A stretch of 64,000 bases of DNA from Burkholderiales bacterium (GCA_020848075.1 JADLAV010000020.1:150716-214715), one strand, 5' to 3'. Positions 34,272-46,291 are shown, counted from the first letter of the stretch. A program made the numbers and translations. The notes: generated by a model not told the origin, from the letters alone.

Positions 34272-36677
34272 ATGACGCGCGATCGTTACGTGATCTCCCT
34301 CGACGAGCTGCGCATGGGCGACGTCGACAAGGTGGGTGGCAAGAACGCCTCGCTCGGCGAGATGATCTCGCAGCTCGCGCAGGCGCATATCCGCGTGCCG
34401 GGCGGCTTCGCGACGACCGCGCAGGCCTACCGCGACTTCCTGAAGGGCGCCGGCCTCACCGATCGCATCGCCGCGCGCCTGAAGGCGCTCGATCCCGGGG
34501 ACGTCGCCGCGCTCGCGAACGCCGGGGCGGAGATCCGCGGCTGGATCGTCGCTGCGCCCTTTCCGGCGGCGCTCGAGGCGGCCATCCGCGCCGGCTACGG
34601 GGCGATGATGCGCGAGGGCGAAGCACCGGTGGCCGTGCGCTCCTCGGCGACCGCGGAGGATCTGCCGGACGCGTCCTTCGCCGGCCAGCAGGAAACGTTC
34701 CTCAACATCCACGGGCTCGGTGAAATCATGTCCGCGGTGAGGCACGTGTTCGCCTCGCTGTACAACGATCGGGCGATCTCCTATCGCGTGCACAAGGGAT
34801 TCGCGCACGAGGCGGTGGCGCTGTCCGCCGGCGTGCAGCGCATGGTGCGGAGCGACCTCGCATCGAGCGGCGTGCTCTTCACGATCGACACCGAATCCGG
34901 CTTCCAGGACGTCGTCTTCATCACCGCTGCGTACGGGCTCGGCGAAACGGTCGTGCAAGGGGCGGTGAATCCGGACGAGTTCTACGTGCACAAGCCGATG
35001 CTGGCCGCGGGAAAGTTCCCGATCATCCGGCGGTCGCTCGGCTCGAAGGCGGTCAAGATGATCTTCACCGACGATGCGCGTGCGGGCCGCTCGACCGTCA
35101 CCGTCGGCGTTCCCCAGGCCGAGCAGGACCGCTTCTGCCTCACCGACGAGGACGTGATCGAGCTCGCGCGCTACGCGGTCGCCATCGAGAAGCACTACGG
35201 CCGCCCGATGGACGTCGAGTGGGGCAAGGACGGCCGGGACGGCAAGCTCTACATCCTGCAGGCGCGTCCGGAAACGGTCCGCTCGCAGAAGCGCGCCGAG
35301 GGTCAGGAGCGCTTCCGGCTGAAGGAGCGGTCGAAAGTGCTCGTCTCGGGCCGCGCGATCGGCCACAAAATCGGCGTCGGGCCGGTGCGCGTCGTGAAGG
35401 ACGCGAGCGAGATGGGGCGGATCCGCGACGGCGACGTGCTGGTCACCGACATGACCGATCCGAACTGGGAGCCGGTGATGACGCGGGCGGCGGCGATCGT
35501 CACCAATCGCGGCGGACGCACCTGCCACGCGGCGATCATCGCGCGCGAGCTCGGCATCCCGGCGGTGGTCGGGTCGGGGGATGCGACGCGCGTGCTCCGC
35601 GACGGCACGCAGGTGACGGTCTCCTGCGCCGAAGGCGATACCGGCAGCGTGTACGAGGGCGCGCTCGCGTTCGAAGTGAGCACGACGAGCCACGCGGAGA
35701 TGCCCGAGCTTCCGGTCAAGATCGCGATGAACGTCGGCAATCCGCACCTCGCGTTCGACTTCCAGGCCCTGCCGAACGCGGGCGTCGGCCTCGCGCGGCT
35801 CGAGTTCGTGATCAACAACATGATCGGGATTCACCCACAGGCCGTGCTCGACCATCCGAAGCTCCCGCCCTCCCTCAAGGCACAGGTCGAGCGGGCTGCG
35901 CGCGGGTACGCGAACCCGCGCGAGTTCTACGTCGCCAAGCTCGCCGAGGGGGTGGCGACGATCGCCGCGGCGTTCTGGCCGAAGCCGGTGATCGTGCGGC
36001 TGTCCGACTTCAAGTCGAACGAATACCGCAAGCTGATCGGCGGCAAGGACTACGAGCCGGAGGAGGAGAACCCGATGCTCGGCTTTCGCGGCGCTTCGCG
36101 TTACGTCGCCGAATCCTTCCGTGCGTCGTTCGCGCTCGAGTGCGAGGCGATGAAGCGGGTGCGGAACGCGATGGGACTCACCAACGTGGAGCTGATGGTG
36201 CCGTTCGTGCGCACGGTCTCCGAAGCGCGGCGCGTGATCGAGCTCCTGGCGGAGCAGGGCTTGCGACGGGGGGAAAACGGCCTGCGCATCGTGATGATGT
36301 GCGAAGTGCCGTCCAACGCCATCCTCGCGGAGACGTTCCTCGAGCACTTCGATGGATTCTCGATCGGATCGAACGACCTGACGCAGCTCACGCTCGGAGT
36401 GGATCGGGACTCGGAGCTGGTCGCGGAGTCCTTCGACGAGCGCGATGCCGCCGTGGAGTCGCTGCTGAAGGCTGCGATCCGCGCGTGCCGCAAGCAGGGG
36501 AAGTACGTGGGCATCTGCGGCCAGGGCCCCTCGGACCACCCGGATCTCGCGCAGTGGCTGATGGAGGAGGGCATCGAGAGCATGTCGCTCAACCCGGACA
36601 CGGTCGTCGACACCTGGATCTCGCTGGGAAAGCAGGTCGCGGCGGGGCGCGGCCGCAAGGCGGGTGCGGGGGGTTAG
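34272..36677 (+). CDS. ppsA: Phosphoenolpyruvate synthase
   Basis: Converts pyruvate and ATP to PEP, AMP and phosphate for gluconeogenesis. The 801-aa protein has an N-terminal ATP-grasp-like pyruvate/phosphate dikinase domain ([20 protein letters not shown]), the central phosphohistidine domain with H419 in [11 protein letters not shown], and the C-terminal PEP-utilising TIM barrel ([11 protein letters not shown]). Size matches the family. Paired with its regulator ppsR on the opposite strand. Confidence 0.97.
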   Translation: MTRDRYVISLDELRMGDVDKVGGKNASLGEMISQLAQAHIRVPGGFATTAQAYRDFLKGAGLTDRIAARLKALDPGDVAALANAGAEIRGWIVAAPFPAALEAAIRAGYGAMMREGEAPVAVRSSATAEDLPDASFAGQQETFLNIHGLGEIMSAVRHVFASLYNDRAISYRVHKGFAHEAVALSAGVQRMVRSDLASSGVLFTIDTESGFQDVVFITAAYGLGETVVQGAVNPDEFYVHKPMLAAGKFPIIRRSLGSKAVKMIFTDDARAGRSTVTVGVPQAEQDRFCLTDEDVIELARYAVAIEKHYGRPMDVEWGKDGRDGKLYILQARPETVRSQKRAEGQERFRLKERSKVLVSGRAIGHKIGVGPVRVVKDASEMGRIRDGDVLVTDMTDPNWEPVMTRAAAIVTNRGGRTCHAAIIARELGIPAVVGSGDATRVLRDGTQVTVSCAEGDTGSVYEGALAFEVSTTSHAEMPELPVKIAMNVGNPHLAFDFQALPNAGVGLARLEFVINNMIGIHPQAVLDHPKLPPSLKAQVERAARGYANPREFYVAKLAEGVATIAAAFWPKPVIVRLSDFKSNEYRKLIGGKDYEPEEENPMLGFRGASRYVAESFRASFALECEAMKRVRNAMGLTNVELMVPFVRTVSEARRVIELLAEQGLRRGENGLRIVMMCEVPSNAILAETFLEHFDGFSIGSNDLTQLTLGVDRDSELVAESFDERDAAVESLLKAAIRACRKQGKYVGICGQGPSDHPDLAQWLMEEGIESMSLNPDTVVDTWISLGKQVAAGRGRKAGAGG

Positions 36678-36701
36678 CGGGGCGCGACCCGGCGCGGTGC
36701 G

Positions 36702-37148
36702 TCAGCGCCGGGCGCGCAGCAGGCGCTGCTTCTCGCGGGCCCACTCGCGCTCCTTCTCGGTGGCGCGCTTGTCGTACTGCTTCTTGCCGCGCGCGAGACC
36801 GATCTCGAGCTTGATGCGTCCTTTCGAATAATGCAGATTGAGCGGCACGAGCGTGTAACCGGCCTGCTCGACCTTGCCGATCAGCCGCCGGATCTCCTCT
36901 GCGTGCAGCAGGAGCTTGCGCGTGCGGGTCGGATCGGGCGTGACGTGCGTCGATGCGCTCCCGAGCGGGGTGATGTGGGCGCCGATCAGGAAGATCTCCT
37001 GCCCGTGGACGACGACATAGGCTTCCCGCAACTGCACGCGGCCGGCGCGGATCGCCTTCACCTCCCAGCCTTCGAGGGCGACGCCCGCCTCGTAGCGCTC
37101 TTCGACGAAGTAGTCGTGATAGGCCTTGCGATTTTCGACGATGCTCAT
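36702..37148 (-). CDS. smpB: SsrA-binding protein SmpB
   Basis: Binds tmRNA and brings it to stalled ribosomes for trans-translation. The 148-aa protein starts [20 protein letters not shown] and contains [17 protein letters not shown] and the [11 protein letters not shown] block. The C-terminal basic tail [20 protein letters not shown] enters the mRNA channel. The tmRNA gene ssrA is not seen in this window. Convergent with ppsA and divergent from ratA. Confidence 0.96.
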   Translation of the reverse strand: MSIVENRKAYHDYFVEERYEAGVALEGWEVKAIRAGRVQLREAYVVVHGQEIFLIGAHITPLGSASTHVTPDPTRTRKLLLHAEEIRRLIGKVEQAGYTLVPLNLHYSKGRIKLEIGLARGKKQYDKRATEKEREWAREKQRLLRARR

Positions 37149-37193
37149 TGAATTGCGGGCGGGGAAGCACCGCCGATTCTATCAGCGCCGAGC

Positions 37194-37631
37194 ATGGTGA
37201 CCGTGGAGCGTTCGGCCCTCGTCGGGCATCGGGCGTCCCGGCTGTTTGCCGTGGCCGCGGACGTGGAGGCCTATCCGGCGTTCCTGCCGTGGTGCACCGC
37301 AGCCGAGGTCGATCGCAGCGATCCGGCGGCAGTCGTGGCCACGCTGCACGTCAGCTTTCGGGGAGTGCGCCAGCGCTTCACCACGCGCAACGCGATGGTC
37401 GCCGGAGCCCGCATCGAGATGCGGCTCGTCGAGGGTCCGTTCCGCGAGCTGCGCGGGCTTTGGGCGTTCACGCCGCTCGGCGAGGAAGCGTGCCGAGTCG
37501 ACTTCCGGCTCTCCTACGAGCTCGCCGGAGCGGTTCTCGCCCGGGCGCTCGGACCAGCGTTCGACCACATCGCAAGCTCGCTGCTCGATGCGTTCGTCCG
37601 GCGGGTAGACGCAGTGTCCGGTGGCGCGTGA
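37194..37631 (+). CDS. ratA: RatA/Coq10-type START-domain protein
   Basis: Small START/polyketide-cyclase fold protein (145 aa). E. coli RatA was proposed to block ribosome subunit joining; relatives related to Coq10 bind quinones. It has the family start VTVERSALVGHRASRLFAVA, then the VEAYPAFLPWCTAAEV motif and FDHIASSLLDAFVRR at the C-terminus. It overlaps rnfH by 4 bp, the conserved ratA-rnfH pair next to smpB. Whether it acts as toxin or lipid-binding protein is unsettled. Confidence 0.88.
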   Translation: MVTVERSALVGHRASRLFAVAADVEAYPAFLPWCTAAEVDRSDPAAVVATLHVSFRGVRQRFTTRNAMVAGARIEMRLVEGPFRELRGLWAFTPLGEEACRVDFRLSYELAGAVLARALGPAFDHIASSLLDAFVRRVDAVSGGA

Positions 37632-37933
37632 GCAGCCGCGACGCGCGCCGCGTGGTGGACGTGGAGGTGATCTACGCGGCGGCGACGCGCCAGACGCGCT
37701 TGACCGTGCCGGTCGAGGAGGGCGTCACGGTCCGCGAGGCGATCCGCGCGAGCGGTCTGTTGCAGGCCTTTCCGGAAATCGACCTCGGGGTGAATCGGGT
37801 CGGAATCTACGGCAGTCTCGTCACGCTCGACCGGCCGGTGGCCGCGGGCGACCGCGTGGAGATCTATCGACCCCTCAGCGGGGACCCGAAGGAGACGCGA
37901 CGGCGGCGGGCGCTGCGGCGCCGAGGGCGCTGA
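37628..37933 (+). CDS. rnfH: RnfH-family ubiquitin-fold protein
   Basis: Small beta-grasp protein (101 aa) of the RnfH/YfjF family, associated with ratA; molecular role unknown. The reading from GTG 37628 gives DVEVIYAAATRQTRLTVPV, the typical RLNRVGIYGSLV-like block (VNRVGIYGSLVTLD) and GDRVEIYRPLSGDPKE. The basic tail RRRRALRRRGR is family-typical. Coupled to ratA by a 4-bp overlap. Confidence 0.88.
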   Translation: MSSRDARRVVDVEVIYAAATRQTRLTVPVEEGVTVREAIRASGLLQAFPEIDLGVNRVGIYGSLVTLDRPVAAGDRVEIYRPLSGDPKETRRRRALRRRGR

Positions 37934-37936
37934 GCC

Positions 37937-38392
37937 CTACTTGCACCAGGTTTGCACCTGCTGCTGCGCCTGCTCGGTCTCGCGCGCGCGGCCCGCGTCG
38001 TCCATGAAGCTGGGCTCCCCCTTGTCGTTGTATCGCATCATGCGCTGCCCGGACTGCAGGGCCGCGAGGTTGCGGCGAGCGGCTTCGCAGCTCTCGGACT
38101 TCTGCTTCTGTTCGGCTGACGCCTGCTGCTGCTTCTTGTCCGCTTCGGCCTTGTCGACCTGGCGCTTGCGGAAGTCCGCCTCGAGGTCGGTCGCCGACCT
38201 CGCGCCGGCGGCGGCGCTCTGGCTCCCGATCGAGCTCACGTGGGCATTCGACACCTGCTCGGCCTTCGTGCCGCCGCCGGGGGGGCGGTCCGAGTACTGG
38301 ACCCGGCCGTTCGAGTCGACCCATTTGTAGAGTTGGGCCTGAGCCGGCAGGGCGAGCGCCAGGGCCAGGGCGAGAAGTGCGAACCGGATCAT
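37937..38392 (-). CDS. DUF4124-domain periplasmic protein
   Basis: Secreted protein of 151 aa: signal peptide [20 protein letters not shown], then the DUF4124 core [18 protein letters not shown], found in many proteobacterial envelope proteins of unknown role. The rest (about residues 50-151) is a charged, lysine/glutamine-rich helical stretch, with two cysteines, in SCEAARRNL and at the C-terminal CK. Convergent with rnfH, divergent from guaB. Confidence 0.8.
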   Translation of the reverse strand: MIRFALLALALALALPAQAQLYKWVDSNGRVQYSDRPPGGGTKAEQVSNAHVSSIGSQSAAAGARSATDLEADFRKRQVDKAEADKKQQQASAEQKQKSESCEAARRNLAALQSGQRMMRYNDKGEPSFMDDAGRARETEQAQQQVQTWCK

Positions 38393-38487
38393 GACGTTGA
38401 CCTCGAATGTGTCCTCGAAGGCGAGGATGCAACCACGGTATCGACTTTGCCTGCCGGCGTCAATCGAGGCCTGCCGGAGAGTGATGA

Positions 38488-40021
<1,534 letters not shown>

Positions 40022-40117
40022 AGGGCGGAAAGTGAATCGTGACCGCGCTGCCGCGCGGGAGCACCTGCCGCGGCGCGGGCGATCCGGTTCACGCTGCGGG
40101 CTTCACGTTTCACGCTG

Positions 40118-41692
<1,575 letters not shown>

Positions 41693-42109
41693 GGGGACGA
41701 GTCAGCCCGTCGGGGCTGTCTCCAGCCTCGTCACGTAGGGCGGCGCGAACGCCGCGAAACGGGGTGGGGGCGCCGCGCGGGCGAAGCGCCTCACGAAGTG
41801 TTCGGTAGCACCTTGATCGTGTCCTTGCTTCTGGTTGCGGGTGGGTAGTGGGACGCGCATCGGGTCCGTCCTTGTGGATACGAAATTCCGCGAAAGAGTG
41901 TCGGACACATGCGCGGCGGGCAGAGCTGAGAGACTTCGATAAGCGCCGGGCAAGTCACCGTGCGCGCACGACGGGCCGGCATCGCGGTGATGTTGTCAGG
42001 TGTGGCCCGTTGCCCGGATCGCAGCTGCCGAACGTCGCCAGCATCGGCGGTCATAACAAACAGATCGGTTCTGATATCATTGATATCATCTTTTCCGGGA
42101 GGTGCCGAC
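41693..42109. other. Gene-free left end of the accessory region
   Basis: About 400 bp with no convincing gene. It holds a small hairpin after guaA (CAGCCC 41703-41708 with GGGCTG 41713-41718), which could be a weak guaA terminator but lacks a T-run. It also contains the FitAB operator described separately near its right end. I see no integrase or recognisable remnant here. Confidence 0.5.
42072..42088. promoter_or_regulatory. Palindromic operator upstream of fitAB
   Basis: TGATATCA, one T, TGATATCA: two copies of a self-palindromic 8-mer, making a 17-bp palindrome except for the central base. It lies 22 bp before the fitA ATG and contains TATCAT, a -10-like hexamer, twice. FitA proteins bind inverted TGNTATCA-type repeats in their own promoter, so this is very likely the autoregulatory operator. 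Confidence 0.7.
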
Positions 42110-42346
42110 ATGCCTGACTTGCTCGTTCGCGGAGTCGATGAGGCGCTCGTCAAGGCGCTCAAAGAGCGTGCCGGCGCGCACGGCCGAAGCGCCGAGGCGG
42201 AACATCGGGAGATCCTGGCCGAGGCTCTCGTGCGCCCACGCAAGCGCGCTCTGGCGGAGCTGCTGGCTTCGATTCCCGACGTCGGCACCGACGCGGACTT
42301 CGAGCGCGTCGAGTCCGAAGGGAAGGCGCCCCGTGTATTTGATTGA
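42110..42346 (+). CDS. FitA-like ribbon-helix-helix antitoxin
   Basis: Antitoxin of 78 aa whose N-terminus MPDLLVRGVDEALVKALKER is an Arc/MetJ-type ribbon-helix-helix DNA-binding fold. RSAEAEHREILAEAL is the second helix pair, and the C-terminal tail would wrap the toxin. It overlaps the PIN toxin gene by 14 bp. A GGGAGGTG ribosome-binding site and a palindromic operator lie just upstream. Family members repress their own operon with the toxin as co-repressor. Confidence 0.88.
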   Translation: MPDLLVRGVDEALVKALKERAGAHGRSAEAEHREILAEALVRPRKRALAELLASIPDVGTDADFERVESEGKAPRVFD

Positions 42347-42767
42347 CACCAACGTCATCAGCGAGGCCCGGAAGAGGGCCAGGGCGAACCCCGGCGTCAT
42401 CGACTTCTTCAATCGCGTTGCGAGCGCGGGCGACCCGGTCTATCTGTCGGTCATCACGATCGGCGAGCTTCGTCGTGGCGTCGAACTTATCCGCCTGCGC
42501 GGCGATGCCGAGCAGGCGGGCTTGTTGGAGGACTGGCTCTCCGCAGTACTCGAGCAGTCCGCGGACAAAGTGCTCGCCTTCGATGCCGACGCCGCGCAGG
42601 TGTGGGGTCGACTCCGAGTACCGAACCCCGAGCGCGCGTTGGACAAGCAGATTGCGGCCACCGCGCTGGTCCACGATCTGACGGTTGTCACGCGCAATGC
42701 GGCGGACTTCGCGGGCACCGGCGTGAAGGTCATGAACCCGTTCTTGGCGCCAGCGACCCCGCAATGA
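42333..42767 (+). CDS. FitB/VapC-type PIN-domain toxin
   Basis: Ribonuclease toxin of 144 aa. The PIN catalytic acids are all present: D5 (LIDTNVISE), E45 (TIGELRRG), D104 (LDKQIAATAL) and D125 (TRNAADF). The GTG start at 42333 lies inside fitA, so toxin and antitoxin are translationally linked. PIN toxins of this type cleave tRNA or rRNA when the antitoxin is lost, stabilising the element. A decayed copy of its 3' end lies at 43201-43293. Confidence 0.88.
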   Translation: MYLIDTNVISEARKRARANPGVIDFFNRVASAGDPVYLSVITIGELRRGVELIRLRGDAEQAGLLEDWLSAVLEQSADKVLAFDADAAQVWGRLRVPNPERALDKQIAATALVHDLTVVTRNAADFAGTGVKVMNPFLAPATPQ

Positions 42768-42880
42768 TGTCCATGGCGCTCGGTCGTGGAGCGCGGTGAC
42801 GCCATTCCAGGCAAGCTTCGCCTTGGCGAAGTTCGTCGGGGCGAACGCGCAGGGCGACCGCATCGACGCGGAGACCGTGA

Positions 42881-43063
42881 ATGACCATCGAGCCGATCCG
42901 CAACGACGAGGATCTGCAACGCGCCTTCCGCCGCCTCGAGAAGGTCTTCCAGGCCGAGGAAGGCACCGCACAGGCGGGCGAGCGCGACGTGCTCGTCACG
43001 CTGATCGAGGACTACGAGAACGAGCGCAACGGCTTCGGCCCAGCCGGTCCGAAGCGACCCTGA
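42881..43063 (+). pseudogene. Truncated HigA2-like (COG5499) antitoxin N-terminus
   Basis: A 60-aa reading, MTIEPIRNDEDLQRAFRRLE, then AEEGTAQAGERDVLVTLIEDYENE, matches the N-terminal half of HigA2/COG5499 antitoxins (PIRTEADYEAAL..TLVEAYE). The helix-turn-helix half is missing: the frame stops after FGPAGPKRP, where the family normally reads PDP-EAI. There is no adjacent HigB toxin. It may be a decayed antitoxin or an independent short protein. Confidence 0.5.
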
Positions 43064-43200
43064 TGTTCACTGAACAGCAAATTTCGCCATCGCGTCGAAT
43101 ATCGGATCTCGCTTCGCCTTGGGCGCAGGCAACGAACGTTGCTTCGGCACGCTAACAGTGGCGATGTTGTCGTGCGAGCAGCGCGTTACTGGTGAGACGG

Positions 43201-43293
43201 GTGGCTGCGGCGCACACGAGTCGTACTGGGGCCTTCGCGGGCACCGGTGTGAAGGTCACGGGATCGTTCGTGTCCCAAGCGACGCGGCAATGA
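43201..43293 (+). pseudogene. Remnant of a second fitB 3' end
   Basis: The frame ending at TGA 43291-43293 reads FAGTGVKVTGSFVSQATRQ, closely matching the last residues of the intact FitB (FAGTGVKVMNPFLAPATPQ). Upstream similarity fades quickly, so only the 3' tip is recognisable. It lies about 500 bp downstream of the intact copy in the same orientation, and the C-terminus of the opposite-strand 407-residue gene runs through it. Confidence 0.65.
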
Positions 43294-44479
43294 GGTCCTT
43301 GGCGGCTGATCGCGGACCGGCGATCAGTGCACGGATTCGCCCCTCGATCTCGTCGATACATCCGCCGTTCCTCGCGGCAGCCAAGGTGCTCGAGCACGCG
43401 TCGAGCACGTCGACACTCGTGATCTCGTAGCCATAGCCGGCGGCGATCCAGCGCAGGGCGGCGAGGCCCGCCTCGACGGCGAACCGGGGTTGCATGGCGG
43501 CGAAGTCGCGAGCGGCCCGGGTCAGCGTGCGCGGATCGCACGGCGTTCGTTGGGCGAGGGCGATCGCCTCGTCGTTGAGCCCGGCATCCTTCGCCGCGGC
43601 GAACCACTTGCCTTCCTGCCCCGGCGTGCTGGCGACCAGATCATCGAGGATCTTCGCAGGCCCCTGGGTCGGGTACTTCTTCGCGATTGCGCGGAAGGTC
43701 GCGAGGAAAGTCGTCCCCTGGTTGGCCGCGATCGCGTATCTCGTGTACGCCTCGTCGGCGAGGCCCGACGAGAGCAGGATCTCCTCGCAGGCGCGTGCGA
43801 TCGCGACTGGGTTGTCGTTCAGTCCGCGGCTCGCCTCCGCGTAGCGGATCGCCTCAGCCTTCCGGCCCATGGCCGCCAGCGCCCTGACGCCCCACTCGCG
43901 GTAATGCCACAGCGAGAAGGGCGCCTTGTCGAGCAGAGCGATCAGCTCCTCATGGCGCCCGGCGTGGAACAGTGCGCTCAAGCACGCGATCGTCCCGTGG
44001 AAGTAACCCCCGGGCTTCCGGTTCGGACTCCATGCCGCCTCGACCGTGCCAATCAGCCGATCTGCCCATGCGGAAGCTCGATCGCGCGATGCACACAGTT
44101 CGCCCCAGTAGTCGGCCAGGCGTTCGATGTAGGGAATCTGGTCGTTCTCATGCGCCTCCCAGAGGCGATCGAGCCACCGATCGCGAGTCTCGTCGTTGAC
44201 GGGCGTCTCGGCGATGATCCTCGCGCAGGTCTCGATCGCGTGATTGACCGCGGTGCCGATGGCGCCGGAGGAGCTGTCGACCTGTTCGAGCGCGGGCGAG
44301 ACCTTCTCCAGGAAGAGGGCCGCGCCGGCGGCGGCCAGGGCGGGGTCCTTCTTCGCGACCTTCTGGATCTCGGCCGTGGCTTCCTTGACTCGCTGCACGG
44401 CCGGCTGCGAGCGCCAGCCGAAGGCGTGCCGGCGAGAACGTGGCGCGAACGCCCACTTGTGTGCTGGGGGTCTGGTCAT
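43256..44479 (-). CDS. Uncharacterised alpha-helical protein, 407 aa
   Basis: I do not recognise a named family. The 407-aa protein begins MTRPPAHKWAFAPRSRRHAF, has a helical region after residue 30 (VQRVKEATAEIQKVAKKDPALAAAG split by short linkers) and then repeated A-rich helices such as GTIACLSALFHAGRHEEL and REWGVRALAAMGRKAEAIR. These resemble TPR/SEL1-like solenoid repeats. No transmembrane segment or catalytic motif is seen. The last eight residues derive from the fitB remnant read antisense, so the native C-terminus may be altered. It is divergent from higBA (48-bp shared gap), and a piece of a homologue's 5' end recurs at 59084-59170. Such proteins are often annotated only as hypothetical. 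Confidence 0.7.
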   Translation of the reverse strand: MTRPPAHKWAFAPRSRRHAFGWRSQPAVQRVKEATAEIQKVAKKDPALAAAGAALFLEKVSPALEQVDSSSGAIGTAVNHAIETCARIIAETPVNDETRDRWLDRLWEAHENDQIPYIERLADYWGELCASRDRASAWADRLIGTVEAAWSPNRKPGGYFHGTIACLSALFHAGRHEELIALLDKAPFSLWHYREWGVRALAAMGRKAEAIRYAEASRGLNDNPVAIARACEEILLSSGLADEAYTRYAIAANQGTTFLATFRAIAKKYPTQGPAKILDDLVASTPGQEGKWFAAAKDAGLNDEAIALAQRTPCDPRTLTRAARDFAAMQPRFAVEAGLAALRWIAAGYGYEITSVDVLDACSSTLAAARNGGCIDEIEGRIRALIAGPRSAAKDLIAASLGTRTIP

Positions 44480-44491
44480 CGATAATCACGC

Positions 44492-44520
44492 TTGTCGTTA
44501 ATCACGCACTACGTTACTAT
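44492..44520 (+). promoter_or_regulatory. Sigma70 promoter of higBA
   Basis: TTGTCG at 44492-44497, a 17-bp spacer and TACTAT at 44515-44520. The predicted start is about 44527, at the GTG of higB, so the mRNA may be nearly leaderless. A direct repeat TAATCACGC occurs twice around the -35 (44483-44491 and 44499-44507), a plausible HigA-binding site. Confidence 0.55.
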
Positions 44521-44527
44521 TTTACCT

Positions 44528-44809
44528 GTGGCGATCCGGTCGTTCAAGTGCGCCGAGACCGAGGCGCTGTTCCAGATGCGGCGCGTGGCGCGCTTCGCCA
44601 ACATCGAGCGTCCGGCGCTGCGCAAGCTGAAGCAACTCGACCTTGCGCGCCGCATCGAGGATCTGCGCGCGCCGCCGGCCAACCGGCTCGAGCAGCTGAA
44701 GGGCGATCGCGCAGGCCAGTGGAGCCTGCGGGTGAACGATCAGTTCCGCATCTGCTTTCGCTGGACGGGCAGCGACGCCGAAGACATCGAGATCGTGGAC
44801 TATCACTGA
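44528..44809 (+). CDS. higB: HigB-type (RelE-superfamily) toxin
   Basis: Toxin of 93 aa reading M(V)AIRSFKCAETEALF, then PALRKLKQLDLARRIEDLRA, PPANRLEQLKGD and the C-terminal FRICFRWTGSDAEDIEIVDYH. This is the GraT/HigB pattern of ribosome-dependent mRNA interferases. The GTG at 44528 fits the family start; upstream in-frame codons precede the likely transcription start. It lies 11 bp before its antitoxin gene, the reversed toxin-first order of higBA loci. Confidence 0.88.
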   Translation: MAIRSFKCAETEALFQMRRVARFANIERPALRKLKQLDLARRIEDLRAPPANRLEQLKGDRAGQWSLRVNDQFRICFRWTGSDAEDIEIVDYH

Positions 44810-44820
44810 GGCAAGACGAC

Positions 44821-45141
44821 ATGACCAAAAAACTCAAGCCGGTGTCGCCCGGCGAAATGCTCGCCGAGGAGTTCTTGAAGCCGCTGGGGATGAGCAACTA
44901 CCGTCTGGCGAAGGAGATCGGCGTGCCCGCGCAGCGCATCGGCGAGATCGTCGCCGGCAAGCGCGCCATCACCGCGGACACCGATCTGCGGCTGTGCCGC
45001 TTCTTCGAACTCTCCGACGGCTGGTGGCTGCGCCTGCAGGCGGACTACGATACCGAGGTCGCGAAGGCCGGCCTGGCGAAGACGCTCGCGAAGATCAGGC
45101 CGTGGAAGGAAGCAATCGAGGAGACGGCGGATGCGCACTGA
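44821..45141 (+). CDS. higA: HigA-type XRE-family antitoxin
   Basis: Antitoxin of 106 aa with an XRE helix-turn-helix: SNYRLAKEIGVPAQRIGEIV, then AGKRAITADTDLRLCRFFEL (residues about 25-65). The N-terminal PVSPGEMLAEEFLKPLGMS is the HigA family signature. It neutralises HigB and represses the operon. No further gene follows before the attachment repeat at 45486, so this pair closes element 1. Confidence 0.9.
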   Translation: MTKKLKPVSPGEMLAEEFLKPLGMSNYRLAKEIGVPAQRIGEIVAGKRAITADTDLRLCRFFELSDGWWLRLQADYDTEVAKAGLAKTLAKIRPWKEAIEETADAH

Positions 45142-45401
45142 TCGCGGCGCCCGCTCGGCAGCGTCGTGACGGTAAAAAATTCGTCGCAAAGACTCGATGC
45201 GACAACACCTTATGCCACCTGATGCCGGCGCCTTCTCGACCTCGACTCGAGCGCCCGAGGCGCTGCTTCCACCTGCCGGATCGCATGCAGCAAAGCGATA
45301 GATCGCGATAGATCTCGAAAGCGAGCGATGGTGGAAGCGCCGACGGTCCTCGATAGATGTCGATCGATGGTGAAAGCTGCGCTCGGGGATGGCACCCAAA
45401 A

Positions 45402-45421
45402 TGACGGTACTTCTGACGGTA
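45402..45421 (+). repeat. Paired TGACGGTA repeats (arm-type site, copy 1)
   Basis: TGACGGTA at 45402-45409 and 45414-45421, start-to-start distance 12 bp, ending 65 bp before the attachment core at 45486. The same doublet with the same 12-bp period recurs at 52197-52216 before the third core. Their fixed placement suggests integrase or excisionase binding sites. Confidence 0.6.
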
Positions 45422-45485
45422 AAACAGCCGGCGTTGCGAGATGAGTGTCAAGCCGGACAATGACTTACCGAAGCCGCAGATGATT

Positions 45486-45497
45486 GAGTGGGAGTAG
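45486..45497 (+). other. Attachment-site core 2, boundary of elements 1 and 2
   Basis: GAGTGGGAGTAG, identical to the guaA 3' end. The preceding bases also read in frame as P-K-P-Q-M-I-E-W-E-stop against gua[14 protein letters not shown], so similarity extends slightly beyond the 12-mer. This is what a right-hand junction of an element inserted at guaA should look like. Confidence 0.75.
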
Positions 45498-45641
45498 AGG
45501 GGCTTCCTCGGTTTGACGCACGCTCGCTGGGTCGATCGGGTTCATCGATCCCTGCTTGCGCGACTGAACATCTCTTCTTCAACGCCTTGCTGTGCCGGGC
45601 GTTGACTCGGGTTCGCAGTCTTCATTACTTGCCAGGTCGCG

Positions 45642-46290
45642 GTGCCCCGCGATCGTGGTTCACGCGTTTTCTTCCGGCTGGGACTGCAGCGCAAAGCCGT
45701 GCTGCGCGCCGCGCCGGCGCACACGGTCCGGTACGAGCGGCGGCGGCCGGAGGAGACGACCCTGCATTGCCTGGTGCGGGAACATCTCGAGACGTTCCTC
45801 GCTCAGGTCGAAGTTAGGACCGGCACGGGCCTGCCTGAGTTTGTCAAAGACGAGTTCGGGGCCTTTCTCGAATGTGGCATTCTGGCGCACGGATTTCTGC
45901 GCGTGCGCTGTGCCGACTGCGCACACGAGGAGCTGGTGGCGTTCTCGTGCAAACGACGGGGATTCTGCCCCTCGTGCGGCGCGCGACGCATGGCCGAGAG
46001 CGCCGCGCATCTGGTCGATCAGCTCATCGCGCGCGTGCCAGTCAGGCAATGGGTGCTGTCGTTTCCGATCCCGCTGCGCATTCTGTGTGCGGCGCACCCC
46101 GAGTTGCTCACACCGGTGCTGCGCACCATCCACGGCGTCATCGCGGGGTTTGTGCTCAAGCAGGCAGGCCCGAGGCGCGCCGCAGCCGACACCGGCGCGG
46201 TCGCCCTCATCCAGAGATTCGGCTCGGCCGCCAACTTGAACATCCATCTGCACTGTCTGGTGCTCGATGGCGTGTATCGGCGCAGCGAGG
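45642..46290 (+). pseudogene. IS91-family transposase, 3'-truncated
   Basis: About 215 residues of an IS91-type HUH transposase. Recognisable are the N-terminal zinc-binding region (HGFLRVRCADC, FSCKRRGFCPSCGARR), MAESAAHLVDQLIARVPVR, and the HUH motif in NLNIHLHCLVLDGVYRR. The catalytic tyrosine half is missing: shortly after the HUH motif the sequence switches at about 46290 to part of an unrelated DUF1214 gene. The start is uncertain (GTG 45642 used). It would not be active. Confidence 0.8.
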
Positions 46291-46291
46291 C

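Larger units (their letters stand above)
45142..45641. other. Gene-free junction between element 1 and element 2
   Basis: About 500 bp without a supportable gene. It contains two related units with ATAGAT-type motifs: ATAGATCTCGAAA at 45308-45320 (identical 13-mer at 52128-52140) and TCCTCGATAGATGTCGA at 45347-45363 (identical 17-mer at 47786-47802). It also holds a single TGACGGTAAA at 45167, the TGACGGTA doublet and the second attachment core. The last 140 bp, after the core, lead into the IS91-like fragment. Confidence 0.6.

Noticed and set aside
41719..41953. Minus-strand frame just after guaA that reads somewhat protein-like.
   Set aside because: No recognisable domain, composition explained by GC-rich antisense bias, and two overlapping frames look equally open.
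43140..43200. Possible integron attC site (CGCTAAC ... GCGTTAC) among the toxin-antitoxin genes.
   Set aside because: The two ends do not pair as the required RYYYAAC/GTTRRRY core sites, and no attI or integron integrase is present.
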